Shown one piece after another: positions 43,221 through 51,686 of a DNA stretch of 64,000 nt; position 1 is the first letter of the stretch, and every line of letters begins with the position of its first letter. The position numbers and the translations under genes are program-made. The DNA comes from Thalassobaculum fulvum. GTDB lineage: Bacteria; Pseudomonadota; Alphaproteobacteria; Thalassobaculales; Thalassobaculaceae. The stretch is taken from positions 372,001 to 436,000 of the forward strand of contig NZ_BMZS01000004.1 in assembly GCF_014652915.1 (NCBI RefSeq), read 5' to 3'. The notes under the pieces were generated by a model. The model did no database searches. It was not told where the DNA came from and worked only from the letters and a program-made list of their open reading frames with translations.

Positions 43221-44192
43221 TCACGCGGGGATGGTGCCGGCGGCCGGAGCCGGCCGAGGATACGACCGCAGGCGTTCGAACAGCCGCTCCAGGAAGCGCC
43301 CGGCGTCAAGGTCGACGACCACCTCCGCGTTCGGCTCGCCCGAGGCGAAATCGGCGACGGTCCGCCCGCGCTCGGCTCCGGCGTCGGTCACCACGCTCAG
43401 CCGGGCCGGCCGGCGCTCGAACAGCTCGGGCCAGACCAGCACCGCCAGCGCCATGGCGTCGTGGACGTAGGCGCCCGGACGGTCGGTCCCGACATTGGCG
43501 TGATACGACCGCAGCAGCGCCGCCGCCTCCGGCGCGACCCCCTCGCCGCTGGCCGCCAACTCGTCGATCATCGCGAAGGTCACCGGCGCCCGATGGGTCG
43601 CGTCGAGCGGCACCAGCACCGGCCGCAGGCCGGATTCGACCACCGTGCGCGCCGCCTCGGGATCGAAGAACACGTTGAACTCGGCCGCCGGGGTGACGTT
43701 GCCGCGCTCCAGCCCGCCGCCCATGACCACCAGGGTGTCGATCCGCGACGCCACCTCGGGCCGCTTGACCAGCGCGACGGCGAGGTTGGTCAGCGGCCCG
43801 ACTGCGGCCACCGCCAGGCCCGGCCGGTCGGCCGCCTGCTCGACGATCGCGTCGACCCCGTGGCGGGCCGCCAGCCCGCCCGCCTCGCCCGGCAGCGCCA
43901 CGCCGCCCAGACCGTCGACGCCGTGGACGTGGTCAGCGAACACCGGCTGCGCCAGCATCGGCCGCGGACAGCCGGCGAACACCGGGACCTCGGGCCGGCC
44001 GGCCAGCCCCCGCACCCGCATGGCGTTGCGCGAGGTCGAGGCCAGCGAGACGTTGCCCGCGACGGTGGAAACGCCGGTCACCTCCAACGCCTCGGGGACC
44101 GAGAACGCCAGCAGCAGCGCGATCGCGTCGTCGATGCCGGGGTCGCAGTCGATCAGCAGGGGACGCGGCGCAAGCGGGCTCTGGTCGCTCAC
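43221..44192 (-). CDS. inosine-uridine preferring nucleoside hydrolase
   Basis: Nucleoside N-ribohydrolase of 323 residues, cleaving the N-glycosidic bond for nucleoside salvage. The diagnostic calcium-binding N-terminus is LLIDCDPGIDDAIALLLA, followed by GVSTVAGNVSL, HGVDGLGG, NLAVAL and VMGGG, and later EFNVFFDPEAA. GTG at 44192 is used because the family starts a few residues before DCDPG and no ATG is available. The neighbouring membrane protein could be related to nucleoside uptake, but this is only a guess. Substrate preference cannot be read. Confidence 0.88.
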   Translation of the reverse strand: MSDQSPLAPRPLLIDCDPGIDDAIALLLAFSVPEALEVTGVSTVAGNVSLASTSRNAMRVRGLAGRPEVPVFAGCPRPMLAQPVFADHVHGVDGLGGVALPGEAGGLAARHGVDAIVEQAADRPGLAVAAVGPLTNLAVALVKRPEVASRIDTLVVMGGGLERGNVTPAAEFNVFFDPEAARTVVESGLRPVLVPLDATHRAPVTFAMIDELAASGEGVAPEAAALLRSYHANVGTDRPGAYVHDAMALAVLVWPELFERRPARLSVVTDAGAERGRTVADFASGEPNAEVVVDLDAGRFLERLFERLRSYPRPAPAAGTIPA

Positions 44193-44342
44193 CGGGACGG
44201 CTCCAAAATCCGTGGACCAGCGACCATATCGACACGGGCCGGTCGCGTCATCCCCGCAGCCGGCGACCGCCTTCACGGTTGCGTCGGCGGTCGGCCATGC
44301 GATAAGCCCATCCGTCCCTGTACACAGTCCGGGAGAACGGCC

Positions 44343-44558
44343 GTGACGCCAAACGACATCGCCCAGGTTCAGAACTATCTGCGGCGGCGCTTCTCGAACC
44401 CGCGTATCGGCCTGGTCCGGCGCGGCAAGAAGACCGACTCCGTGGAGGTGATGCTGGAGGACGAGTTCATTGGCGTCATCTACAAGGACGTTGAGGAAGG
44501 CGAGACCTGCTTCCACTTCCAGATGACGATCCTGGACATCGACCTCGAGGACGTCTGA
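44343..44558 (+). CDS. DUF3126 domain protein
   Basis: A 71-residue small protein of the alphaproteobacterial DUF3126 family. It reads as one compact alpha/beta domain: IAQVQNYLRRRFSNP, then VEVMLEDEFIGVIYKDVEEGETCFHFQMTILDIDL. GTG at 44343 is the start, with GGGAG eight bases upstream. It is followed 11 bases later by the sulfotransferase-like gene, which may be in the same unit. Function unknown. Confidence 0.8.
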   Translation: MTPNDIAQVQNYLRRRFSNPRIGLVRRGKKTDSVEVMLEDEFIGVIYKDVEEGETCFHFQMTILDIDLEDV

Positions 44559-44569
44559 TCCGGCAGACA

Positions 44570-45463
44570 ATGGACCTTCGCGCCCTGATCGCCGAGGAGC
44601 GCGCCGCAGCCGAAGGTCCGTCCGCCGCGGCCTATGCCGAACTGCTGAAGCGCCGGCTCGCGAGCCGCCCGATCATCCTGGACGCCGAGCTGCTCGAACG
44701 GACCATCGTGTGCAAGCCGTGGGCCGACGCGCTCCGCGGGGTCGCCGGGCCGCTGCTGGTACAGACGGCGTCGTGCCCGGAAGCACTGGTCCTGGTCAAC
44801 ACCTTCCCGCGGGTCCCCACCGCCGCCGCCGAGACGATCCTCGTCCAGGAACTCGGGCTGCGGCGCGACACCCTGCACTCCGCCAATGCCGGCTTCGACC
44901 AGGTCTTCGACCGGATGTCCGCGATCCGCGCGTTCCGCCCGAAGACGCTGGTGCGCGGCCACGTCATCGCCTCGGTCCGGGTCCGAGCCTACCTGGACCT
45001 GCTCGGCGTCCGGCCGATCCTGCTGGTCCGCGACATCTTCGATACCATCGCCAGCTACGCCGACGACCGCACGGATCGCCCGGTCGCTCCCGGCTATCAG
45101 CTCGCGTCGCGGTCACCCGCAGAGCGGCGGCGGATCCAGACGCTGCGCATGGCCTCCTACCTCGTCGACTTCTACGCCTCCTGGATGGCCGCCCAGACCG
45201 ACGGCCGGTGCACGGTGCAGCGCTGGGAGGACGTGCGGCAGGACTGGCCCGGCTTCGTCGTCGACAGGCTCGCGGAACACGGACGGACGGTCGACCGGGC
45301 ATCGATCGCCGAACGCCTGGCCGCAATGCCCGCCCAGGCGCACTCGAGTCCCGGGCACGGCGCGACCCTGTCGGACGAGGACAGGGCCCTGGTCCGCAGC
45401 CTGTATGTCCAGTACCCGCATCTCGACTTCCGGCCGATCGACGCCGGCGCGCCCGTGGCCTGA
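44570..45463 (+). CDS. sulfotransferase-like protein
   Basis: A 297-residue protein that fits the PAPS-dependent sulfotransferase fold. The region LVLVNTFPRVPTAAAETILVQEL occupies the place of the 5'-phosphosulfate loop (usually SFPKSGTTWL), but it lacks the usual Lys/Ser-Gly. LLVRDIFDTIASYADD matches the 3'-phosphate motif (LVRDPRDVVVSYY). A helical C-terminus with HSSPGHGATLSDED follows. The atypical first loop means that PAPS use is uncertain. It lies after a DUF3126 gene. It may be a glycosyl- or sulfotransferase acting on surface polysaccharide. Confidence 0.55.
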   Translation: MDLRALIAEERAAAEGPSAAAYAELLKRRLASRPIILDAELLERTIVCKPWADALRGVAGPLLVQTASCPEALVLVNTFPRVPTAAAETILVQELGLRRDTLHSANAGFDQVFDRMSAIRAFRPKTLVRGHVIASVRVRAYLDLLGVRPILLVRDIFDTIASYADDRTDRPVAPGYQLASRSPAERRRIQTLRMASYLVDFYASWMAAQTDGRCTVQRWEDVRQDWPGFVVDRLAEHGRTVDRASIAERLAAMPAQAHSSPGHGATLSDEDRALVRSLYVQYPHLDFRPIDAGAPVA

Positions 45464-45721
45464 CCGCCCTCCGCTTCGATCGTGTCGTGCCGATGACTCC
45501 ATCGCCGCATCCGAAACACAAAGCGGCGCGCTTCTCCCTGCACCCGGCCCGCCTTCCTGCCGAACACCTGGGGCAGTCAATAATCGTCAAGATAACTACT
45601 TTTGTTACTTGATCCTCAACACGGGATTACCGAATTATTACCGCGAATTAACGAAAAATCACTGCAACACCCGCCTATGTACAGAGTCCTAGCAAGGGAT
45701 CGACAACGGCAGGGGGCTGCT

Positions 45722-46369
45722 ATGAACGCGATGTCGAAACTGACGAGCGAGGTGAGCACGCCGGCGCGGCGATGGGCCGCTCGACTGTGCCTCGCGAAGG
45801 ACGCAACGCAAGCGAGCCGGATCCTGGATCGGGCGTTTCTCGATCTCGGGTTCGAAGCGGACGACCATCGTCGCCGTGAAGACCGGGACCCGCACGACGG
45901 GATTCGCGAGATCGCGGCCCGGAGCGCCACGAACGACCGCGAGGCTTCGGTCCATGCGCTCCACCTCGCATCCTGGTCGAACGGAACCAAGCGGCCATGC
46001 TGCGGGAGCCACGAGCGTTCCGCCCGTCGCCCCCATGACGGGCTCGCCGGGAACGGCACCGCCGGTGCCGAGGACCTGCGGTTCCTGGCCGAGCTCTACC
46101 GGCGTCTCCACCGGGAAACGGTCCACGGCAAGTGCGAATGCGAGCGGATCGCGGAGCCGACGCCGCTCAACCAGAAGCAGATCGAGTGCCTACGCTGGGC
46201 GGCGGCCGGCAAGTCGTACGGCGATATCGCCGCCATCGTCGGGATCAGCGAGCGGACGGTGCGCTATCATCTGGACAACGCCCGGAGCGTGTACGGCTTC
46301 GCGACGATCACCCAGGCCATCGTGCAGGCCGCCAAGCAGCTGGACTTCGATCCGCTGGACGCCCGGTAG
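45722..46369 (+). CDS. LuxR-type DNA-binding regulator, no synthase nearby
   Basis: A 215-residue regulator. The C-terminal helix-turn-helix is of the LuxR/FixJ type: LNQKQIECLRWAAAGKSYGDIAAIVGISERTVRYHLDNARSVYGFATITQAI, about residues 145-200. The N-terminal 120 residues are short and do not show a recognisable autoinducer-binding domain, and a cysteine pair (KRPCCGSH, KCECERI) is notable. No luxI-like gene is in the window, so it is a solo. ATG at 45722 is preceded by GGGGG. The AT-rich 258 bases upstream probably hold its promoter. A strong terminator follows. Signal and targets unknown. Confidence 0.72.
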   Translation: MNAMSKLTSEVSTPARRWAARLCLAKDATQASRILDRAFLDLGFEADDHRRREDRDPHDGIREIAARSATNDREASVHALHLASWSNGTKRPCCGSHERSARRPHDGLAGNGTAGAEDLRFLAELYRRLHRETVHGKCECERIAEPTPLNQKQIECLRWAAAGKSYGDIAAIVGISERTVRYHLDNARSVYGFATITQAIVQAAKQLDFDPLDAR

Positions 46370-46396
46370 TGCACCAACCGCGCCGACGGGCAACGG

Positions 46397-46430
46397 AACG
46401 GCTGCTGACGGCATCCTGTCAGCAGCCGTT
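46397..46430 (+). terminator. strong hairpin after the LuxR-type gene
   Basis: A perfect 13-bp stem (AACGGCTGCTGAC at 46397-46409 with 46418-46430) and an 8-base loop, 27 bases after the stop. It ends the regulator transcript and separates it from the DUF72 operon that starts at 46527. The U-run is only TT. Confidence 0.8.
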
Positions 46431-46526
46431 CGATTCCGGCGGTCTCGGCGCAAGCGCCGGAGTGCGGCCGGGGCGCCGGTCCCGTAGAGTGACCCCGATA
46501 GAGCACAACCGGCAGGAGACCAGGGC

Positions 46527-47348
46527 GTGTCGGAACCCTCGACGCCAGGCATTCGCATCGGGCAAGGCATTCGCATCGGAATAGGCGGCTGGACGTACGA
46601 GCCCTGGCGCGGCCCGTTCTATCCGGCCGGGCTGCCGCACAAGCGCGAGTTGGAGTACGCCGGCCGCCGGCTCACCAGCATCGAGGTGAACGGCACGTTC
46701 TACGGCTCGCAGAAGCCCGAGAGCTTCGCGCGCTGGCACGACGAGACCCCGGACGGCTTCGTGTTCTCGCTGAAGGGCCCGCGCTACGCCACCAACCGCA
46801 AGGTCCTGGCCGAGGCCGGCGCCTCGGTCGAGCGCTTCCTGACCGGCGGCCTGCTCGAGCTCAAGGACAAGCTCGGGCCGATCAACTGGCAGCTCGCCGC
46901 CACCAAGAAGTTCGACCCGGAGGATTTCGAGGGTTTCCTGAAGCTGCTGCCGGCCTCGGTCGAGGGCCGGGCGTTGCGCCACGCCGTCGAGGTCCGGCAC
47001 CCCAGCTTCCAGACCCCGGAGGTGATCGACCTGGCCCGCCGGTACGGCGTGGCGATCGTGGTGGCCGGCGACAGCGACTACCCGACCATCGCCGACCCGA
47101 CCGCCGACTTCGTGTATGCCCGCATCATGGGGACCAGCGAGGGCGAGCCGCTCGGCTATTCCCCGGCGGCCCTCGACCGCTGGGCCGAACGGGCGCGCAT
47201 CTGGGCGGCCGGCGGCATGGCGGAAGGGCTGGAGACCGTGGGACCGGCGGCCGAGCGGCGTCCGCGCGACGTGTTCCTGTACGTCATCAGCGGCCACAAG
47301 GTCGGCAATCCGGCGGCCGCGCAGGCGCTGATCGAGCGGATCGGCTGA
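46527..47348 (+). CDS. DUF72 family protein
   Basis: A 273-residue TIM-barrel-type protein of the DUF72 (YecE) family. Signature parts are IGIGGWTYEPWRGPFYPAGL, SIEVNGTFYG, FVFSLKGPRYATNRKVL, LPASVEGRALRHAVEVRHPSF and the C-terminal DVFLYVISGHKVGNPAAAQALIERI. GTG at 46527 is the start, with GGCAGGAG upstream. It is the first of three tightly packed genes, followed after two bases by an Ada-like zinc protein and then by alkB, which suggests a stress or nucleic-acid-repair link. No activity is established for the family. Confidence 0.85.
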   Translation: MSEPSTPGIRIGQGIRIGIGGWTYEPWRGPFYPAGLPHKRELEYAGRRLTSIEVNGTFYGSQKPESFARWHDETPDGFVFSLKGPRYATNRKVLAEAGASVERFLTGGLLELKDKLGPINWQLAATKKFDPEDFEGFLKLLPASVEGRALRHAVEVRHPSFQTPEVIDLARRYGVAIVVAGDSDYPTIADPTADFVYARIMGTSEGEPLGYSPAALDRWAERARIWAAGGMAEGLETVGPAAERRPRDVFLYVISGHKVGNPAAAQALIERIG

Positions 47349-47350
47349 CC

Positions 47351-47983
47351 GTGCCGCTGCAGAACCGGGTGACGCCGTTCGGCGAGATCGTGGCGGTGCC
47401 GGAGCGCGGCCTGTTCACCGGCAACCGCGGCATCATCCACGACCCGGCGACCCGCACCCTGCTGAACCGGCGCTGGACCACCAAGGCCTGGATCACCTGC
47501 GTCTGCGAGTTTCGCGGCCGCAGGCGCGAAGTCATGGCCCAGCGCGGCTGGACCGAGCTGTTCTTCCTCGACGAGGCGACCGCGCTGGCCGCCGGACACC
47601 GGCCCTGCTTCTACTGCCGGCGCGCCGACGCCGTGCGGTTTCGCGACGCCTGGGCCGCCGGCAACGGCATCGCGCGCCCGCTCGCCCCGGTCATGGACGC
47701 GACGCTGCACGCCGAGCGGCTGGAGCGCCGGGCCAAGCGGCGGCATCCCCTGCCCCGGTCGCTCGGCGAGCTGCCCGACGGCACCATGGTCGCGGCCGAC
47801 GGCGAGGCGTTTCTGGTCAACCGCGGCCGGCTGTTGCGCTGGAGCCCCGCGGGCTACCGGCCGGCCGACCCGCTCCCCATCTGTCAGGCGATGATCACCC
47901 CGCCCTCCACCGTCGCCGCCCTTGCTGCCGGCTACCGCCCGGTCCTGCACCCGAGCGCGGCCGCTGCGGGGATCGGTCCATGA
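47351..47983 (+). CDS. Ada-like zinc-site protein
   Basis: A 210-residue protein without a settled family name. It has four cysteines in the pattern Cys50-x-Cys52 ... Cys86-x2-Cys89. The segment FFLDEATALAAGHRPCFYCRRADAVRF resembles the Ada zinc-binding domain, where AEAaGFRPCkRCRPD carries the last two ligands and the methyl-accepting cysteine precedes them. The N-terminus (LFTGNRGIIHDP, WITCVCEFRGRRREVM) and the C-terminus (MVAADGEAFLVNRGRLLRWSPAGY) look like beta-rich extra domains. GTG at 47351 begins three bases after the DUF72 stop; its own stop overlaps the alkB start by four bases. Alkylation-repair role is inferred from these facts. Confidence 0.5.
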   Translation: MPLQNRVTPFGEIVAVPERGLFTGNRGIIHDPATRTLLNRRWTTKAWITCVCEFRGRRREVMAQRGWTELFFLDEATALAAGHRPCFYCRRADAVRFRDAWAAGNGIARPLAPVMDATLHAERLERRAKRRHPLPRSLGELPDGTMVAADGEAFLVNRGRLLRWSPAGYRPADPLPICQAMITPPSTVAALAAGYRPVLHPSAAAAGIGP

Positions 47984-48630
47984 CCGACCTGTTCGGCGAC
48001 ACCGAGCCCCTCGGACCGGCACGCGAGGACCTGGCCCCGGGCGCGGTGGTGCTGCACGGCCGGGCGCTGGCGCTGCAGGACGACCTGCTGGCGGCGGTCG
48101 ATGCGGTCGCGGCCGAGGCCCCGTTCCGGCGCATGGTGACCCCCGGCGGCTTCCGGATGTCGGTCGCCATGACCAATTGCGGGACCGCCGGCTGGGTAAC
48201 CGACCGCAAGGGCTACCGCTATTCCCCGACCGATCCGGAGACCGGCAAGCCCTGGCCGGCGATGCCCTCGGCGTTCCTGCGCCTCGCCGCCGCGGCGGCG
48301 GCCGAAGCCGGGTTCCCGGGCTTCGTGCCGGACGCCTGCCTGATCAACCGCTACGAGCCGGGGGCCCGGCTGTCGCTGCACCAGGACCGCGACGAGCGCG
48401 ACTTCGGCCAGCCGATCGTCTCGGTGTCGCTCGGCCTGCCGGCGACCTTCCAGTTCGGCGGCCAGAAGCGCGCCGACCCGGTGCGCAAGGTGGCGCTGCG
48501 CCACGGCGACGTGGTGGTCTGGGGCGGCCCGTCGCGGCTGTTCTTCCACGGCGTTCTGGCCCTGAAGGACGGCGAGCATCCGGCGACCGGCCGGACGCGG
48601 ATCAACCTGACGCTCCGCAAGGCGCTCTGA
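47980..48630 (+). CDS. alkB: alkylated-DNA repair dioxygenase AlkB
   Basis: Fe(II)/2-oxoglutarate dioxygenase of 216 residues, the size of Escherichia coli AlkB. It removes methyl groups from 1-methyladenine and 3-methylcytosine in DNA or RNA. The iron ligands are His134 and Asp136 (LHQDRDE) and His190 (RLFFHG). The 2-oxoglutarate-binding RxNxTxR motif is complete at Arg207-Asn209-Thr211-Arg213. The nucleotide-recognition lid has the expected WVTDRKGYRYSPTDP. Its start codon overlaps the stop of the Ada-like gene, so it is translationally coupled. No ada gene of the usual fused type is seen here. Confidence 0.93.
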   Translation: MTDLFGDTEPLGPAREDLAPGAVVLHGRALALQDDLLAAVDAVAAEAPFRRMVTPGGFRMSVAMTNCGTAGWVTDRKGYRYSPTDPETGKPWPAMPSAFLRLAAAAAAEAGFPGFVPDACLINRYEPGARLSLHQDRDERDFGQPIVSVSLGLPATFQFGGQKRADPVRKVALRHGDVVVWGGPSRLFFHGVLALKDGEHPATGRTRINLTLRKAL

Positions 48631-48639
48631 CCGCCGCTC

Positions 48640-49797
48640 TCAGCGCAACAGCATCCAGAGCCCGAGCCCCAGCAGGACCGCGCCGCCGGCACCGCGGCTG
48701 AACGCGGCGTAGCGGGTGTCGACGGCCTTCTGCACGGCGAACGCCGCGAGGCCGAACACCACCAGGTCGTCGAGCATGAAGAACGCCACGTACAGCGCGA
48801 TGTAGCCGTAATGGGCGAGCGGCGGGAGCCCGGTCAGCGCGAGCGTGTGGGCGTAGACGGCCGGCAGTGCCGCCGAGCAGGCGAACTCGATGGCGTTGAC
48901 GGTGAACGCCAGCCCGACCATCAGCACCAGGCTGACGAGACCGACGGGGGCCAGCACGACCCGGCGGGCCCACCGCATGGTGCGCTGCCGGCTCTCGAAG
49001 TCGCCGACCTCGCAGACGATCACGCCGCGGCTGACCGCCAGCCGGTACAGGTGGTCGGCGCCGAAGCCGATGGCGGTCAGCCCGACCAACTGGGTCAGCG
49101 GCCGGATGTAGCCGAGCACCATGAAGGCGTTCAGCCAGGCGGTCATCAGCAGGAAGTAGATCGCCCCGGAGGCGACCACGAACGTACCGACCAGCCACCA
49201 GATCTTGGCGCGGTCCTGCAGCCCGGCGATCAGCGAGATCAGGTAGACCAGCACCCACATGGCGCACGGGTTGAAGCCGTCGGCGAGCCCCATGACGACG
49301 GTCAGCAGCGGCAGCGAGTAACGCGCCGGGTCGATGGTGCCGAGCAGCGGCAGCCGCAGTTCCGCGGCCTCGCCCGGCGGGCCGGAACCGGCGAGGCTGC
49401 CGGTCGCCAGCGCCCGCAGCGCCGGGCCGGTCGCCCCGGCGCTCTCGAACCCGATCAGGTAGCGGTCGCCGCGCACGAACATCGGCACGCCGAGCTCGTC
49501 GTCCGGCACCCCGAACGACCGGGCGGCGGCCAGCAGCAGGGCGTGGCCGGAAGCGGTCGCGGTGTCGTGCAGGTCGTAGGCGAGGTCCGTCTGGCCGGCC
49601 AGGAACGCGATGGCCCGGTGGCAGTGCGGGCAGTCGGGATGGAAGAACACGTGCAGCCGGTCGCCCCGCTCCCAGGCCGGCGCGGCGGCCGGCGGTGCGG
49701 TGCGATCGGCGACCTGCAGCAATGCGAACGCGGCCGCCAGCAGCACGACGACGGCAATCCGGAACCGGAACGGCGTGAGCGCGGCGAGACGGAGCAT
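48640..49797 (-). CDS. thioredoxin-fold / DsbD-like membrane fusion protein
   Basis: A 385-residue protein. A membrane anchor (about 14-30) leads to a periplasmic glutaredoxin-like domain with Cys56-Pro-His-Cys59 (FFHPDCPHCHRAIAF) and a cis-Pro (GVPMFV). A six-helix membrane region (about 165-385) follows with cysteines in GFNPCAMW and EFACSAALPAVY, positions matching the membrane cysteine pair of DsbD/CcdA proteins that pass electrons across the membrane. The fusion could deliver reducing power to a periplasmic substrate. Cytochrome c maturation or metal handling are possible clients. Converges on alkB with a nine-base gap. Confidence 0.72.
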   Translation of the reverse strand: MLRLAALTPFRFRIAVVVLLAAAFALLQVADRTAPPAAAPAWERGDRLHVFFHPDCPHCHRAIAFLAGQTDLAYDLHDTATASGHALLLAAARSFGVPDDELGVPMFVRGDRYLIGFESAGATGPALRALATGSLAGSGPPGEAAELRLPLLGTIDPARYSLPLLTVVMGLADGFNPCAMWVLVYLISLIAGLQDRAKIWWLVGTFVVASGAIYFLLMTAWLNAFMVLGYIRPLTQLVGLTAIGFGADHLYRLAVSRGVIVCEVGDFESRQRTMRWARRVVLAPVGLVSLVLMVGLAFTVNAIEFACSAALPAVYAHTLALTGLPPLAHYGYIALYVAFFMLDDLVVFGLAAFAVQKAVDTRYAAFSRGAGGAVLLGLGLWMLLR

Positions 49798-49829
49798 GCG
49801 ACCCTTCGTCGAGCGGGTCGCCAGAGTAG

Positions 49830-50194
<365 letters not shown>

Positions 50195-50195
<1 letters not shown>

Positions 50196-50620
50196 TGATC
50201 TATCTCGACACGTCGCTGATCGTCGCGGCGCTTTCCAACGAAGCGATGACCCCGCGGGTCCAGGACTGGCTGGCGGAGCAGGACGCGGCGCAACTGCTGA
50301 TCAGCGACTGGACCGTAACCGAGATGTCGTCCGCCCTGGCGATCAAGCTGCGGACCGGCCAGATCACGCTGGCCCAGCGCGCGGCGGCTCTCGCGATGTT
50401 CAACAAGCTGATCGCCGAGAGCCTGTCCGTGCTGCCGGTGACGGGCGCCCACTTCCGGACGGCGGCGAAGTTCGTCGACCAGCACGCACTCGGGCTCCGC
50501 GCCGGCGACGCCCTGCACCTCGCGACCGCGTCGGAACACGGCGCTGTCGTGCACACGCTCAACCACCGCCTGGCCGAGGCCGGGCCGGTGATTGGCGTAC
50601 CGACGAGACTGCTCGAGTGA
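50195..50620 (+). CDS. VapC-type PIN-domain toxin
   Basis: A 141-residue PIN-domain ribonuclease of the VapC family. Three of the four usual acidic residues are seen: Asp5 (YLDTS), Glu43 (VTEMSSAL), Asp105 (GDALHLATA). The fourth position is Asn123 (HTLNHRL, usually Asp), as in many VapC proteins. It would cut tRNA or rRNA when the antitoxin is lost. It is coupled to the Phd-type antitoxin through TGATG. Its target RNA is not predictable. Confidence 0.88.
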
Positions 50621-50717
50621 CCGGGGTCGATGCCTGCCGCGTGTCGGCCGCAAGGCGCCAATGCCGGGTTACTAGACCGCCGCTCAAAACGACCCCATTG
50701 TCTTGGGTGAATTGGCA

Positions 50718-51395
50718 ATGTCGGCCCAGAGCACCGACTGGCGCGCTGATCTACAGGATGACGACCCGATGGTTGAGCCGACAATCGACCAAACCAAGGC
50801 AACCGCCGGGCGGCCCATCATCGGTGTCATGGTCGCTGATTTTCTACCCGTCGATATCGAGGAGGACGTGGAAACGGACCTCGAAGCACCCGGTTTACCT
50901 CTTGCTGTAAGACGTATGCCATTTGGTCCATTCGCGGGCCTTGAGTTGTACCTCCCGAGCGCTGTGATGATCTTCATTGCTGCTGGGTACTTCAACGGCT
51001 TCCTCGCGAAACTTGGCGAGGACCACTATGATAAGCTCAAACGCGTCGCTAAGCGCCTATTTCACCGATCGTCGACAATTGGAATTACAAAAGTCAGCAC
51101 GTCCGGCAAGGATAGCTCATCGGGCTTCTCACTTGCCTACTCGGTAACCGGCGAGGTTGTACCGGGTCTCCACTTCAAACTAATTCTGCGGACTGACATT
51201 GACCCGGACGCTGGACAGCGCGGAGTCGAAACCTTCCTTAATTTGATTCGAGACATTCATGCGGGTGTACTGGACCAAACGACGATCGATCGTCTGCTCG
51301 ATCACCGACCCATCGGCGGCACGGTACTGGTAACCTTCGACTCGGAGAGGGGCGAGATCGTGACGGTCCCACCACATTTAGGACCGCAAAAATAA
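50718..51395 (+). CDS. unknown island protein with a hydrophobic segment
   Basis: A 225-residue protein I do not recognise. The N-terminus is acidic (ADLQDDDPMVEP, EEDVETDLEAPG). A hydrophobic stretch (GPFAGLELYLPSAVMIFIAAGYFNGFL, about 75-100) may be a membrane helix or a buried core. A basic patch (KLKRVAKRLFHRSS) and a beta-rich C-terminal half follow. Base composition is visibly lower in GC than the flanks, marking it as accessory. ATG at 50718 is used; TTG at 50703 is possible. It is alone between VapC and the nuclease-like gene, with a 290-base gap (51396-51686) that holds no other gene I can see. Confidence 0.5.
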   Translation: MSAQSTDWRADLQDDDPMVEPTIDQTKATAGRPIIGVMVADFLPVDIEEDVETDLEAPGLPLAVRRMPFGPFAGLELYLPSAVMIFIAAGYFNGFLAKLGEDHYDKLKRVAKRLFHRSSTIGITKVSTSGKDSSSGFSLAYSVTGEVVPGLHFKLILRTDIDPDAGQRGVETFLNLIRDIHAGVLDQTTIDRLLDHRPIGGTVLVTFDSERGEIVTVPPHLGPQK

Positions 51396-51686
51396 CAACC
51401 TAAACAACTCTTTACGATCCACCCAACACTCGTTCGCTCCGCGACTGACCATCACACTCTAGACCATTGTAAGCTTATTAAATCGGCAGCGCTCCATTTC
51501 ATTGATTGACCTATAGGCTGCGTCATTCCGAAATTCCCCTCTAGATACCCTACTTGCCTTTGGTTCACGGAGGACGTGTATCTCGCTGCAGGGGATTTCA
51601 GCGTACGTCGCAGCGCACCGCGGGTAGCATGCGCATGATACAAACTGTATCGCGAGCCAGGGCGTGAAGTTGATGAGGGAAACAAC

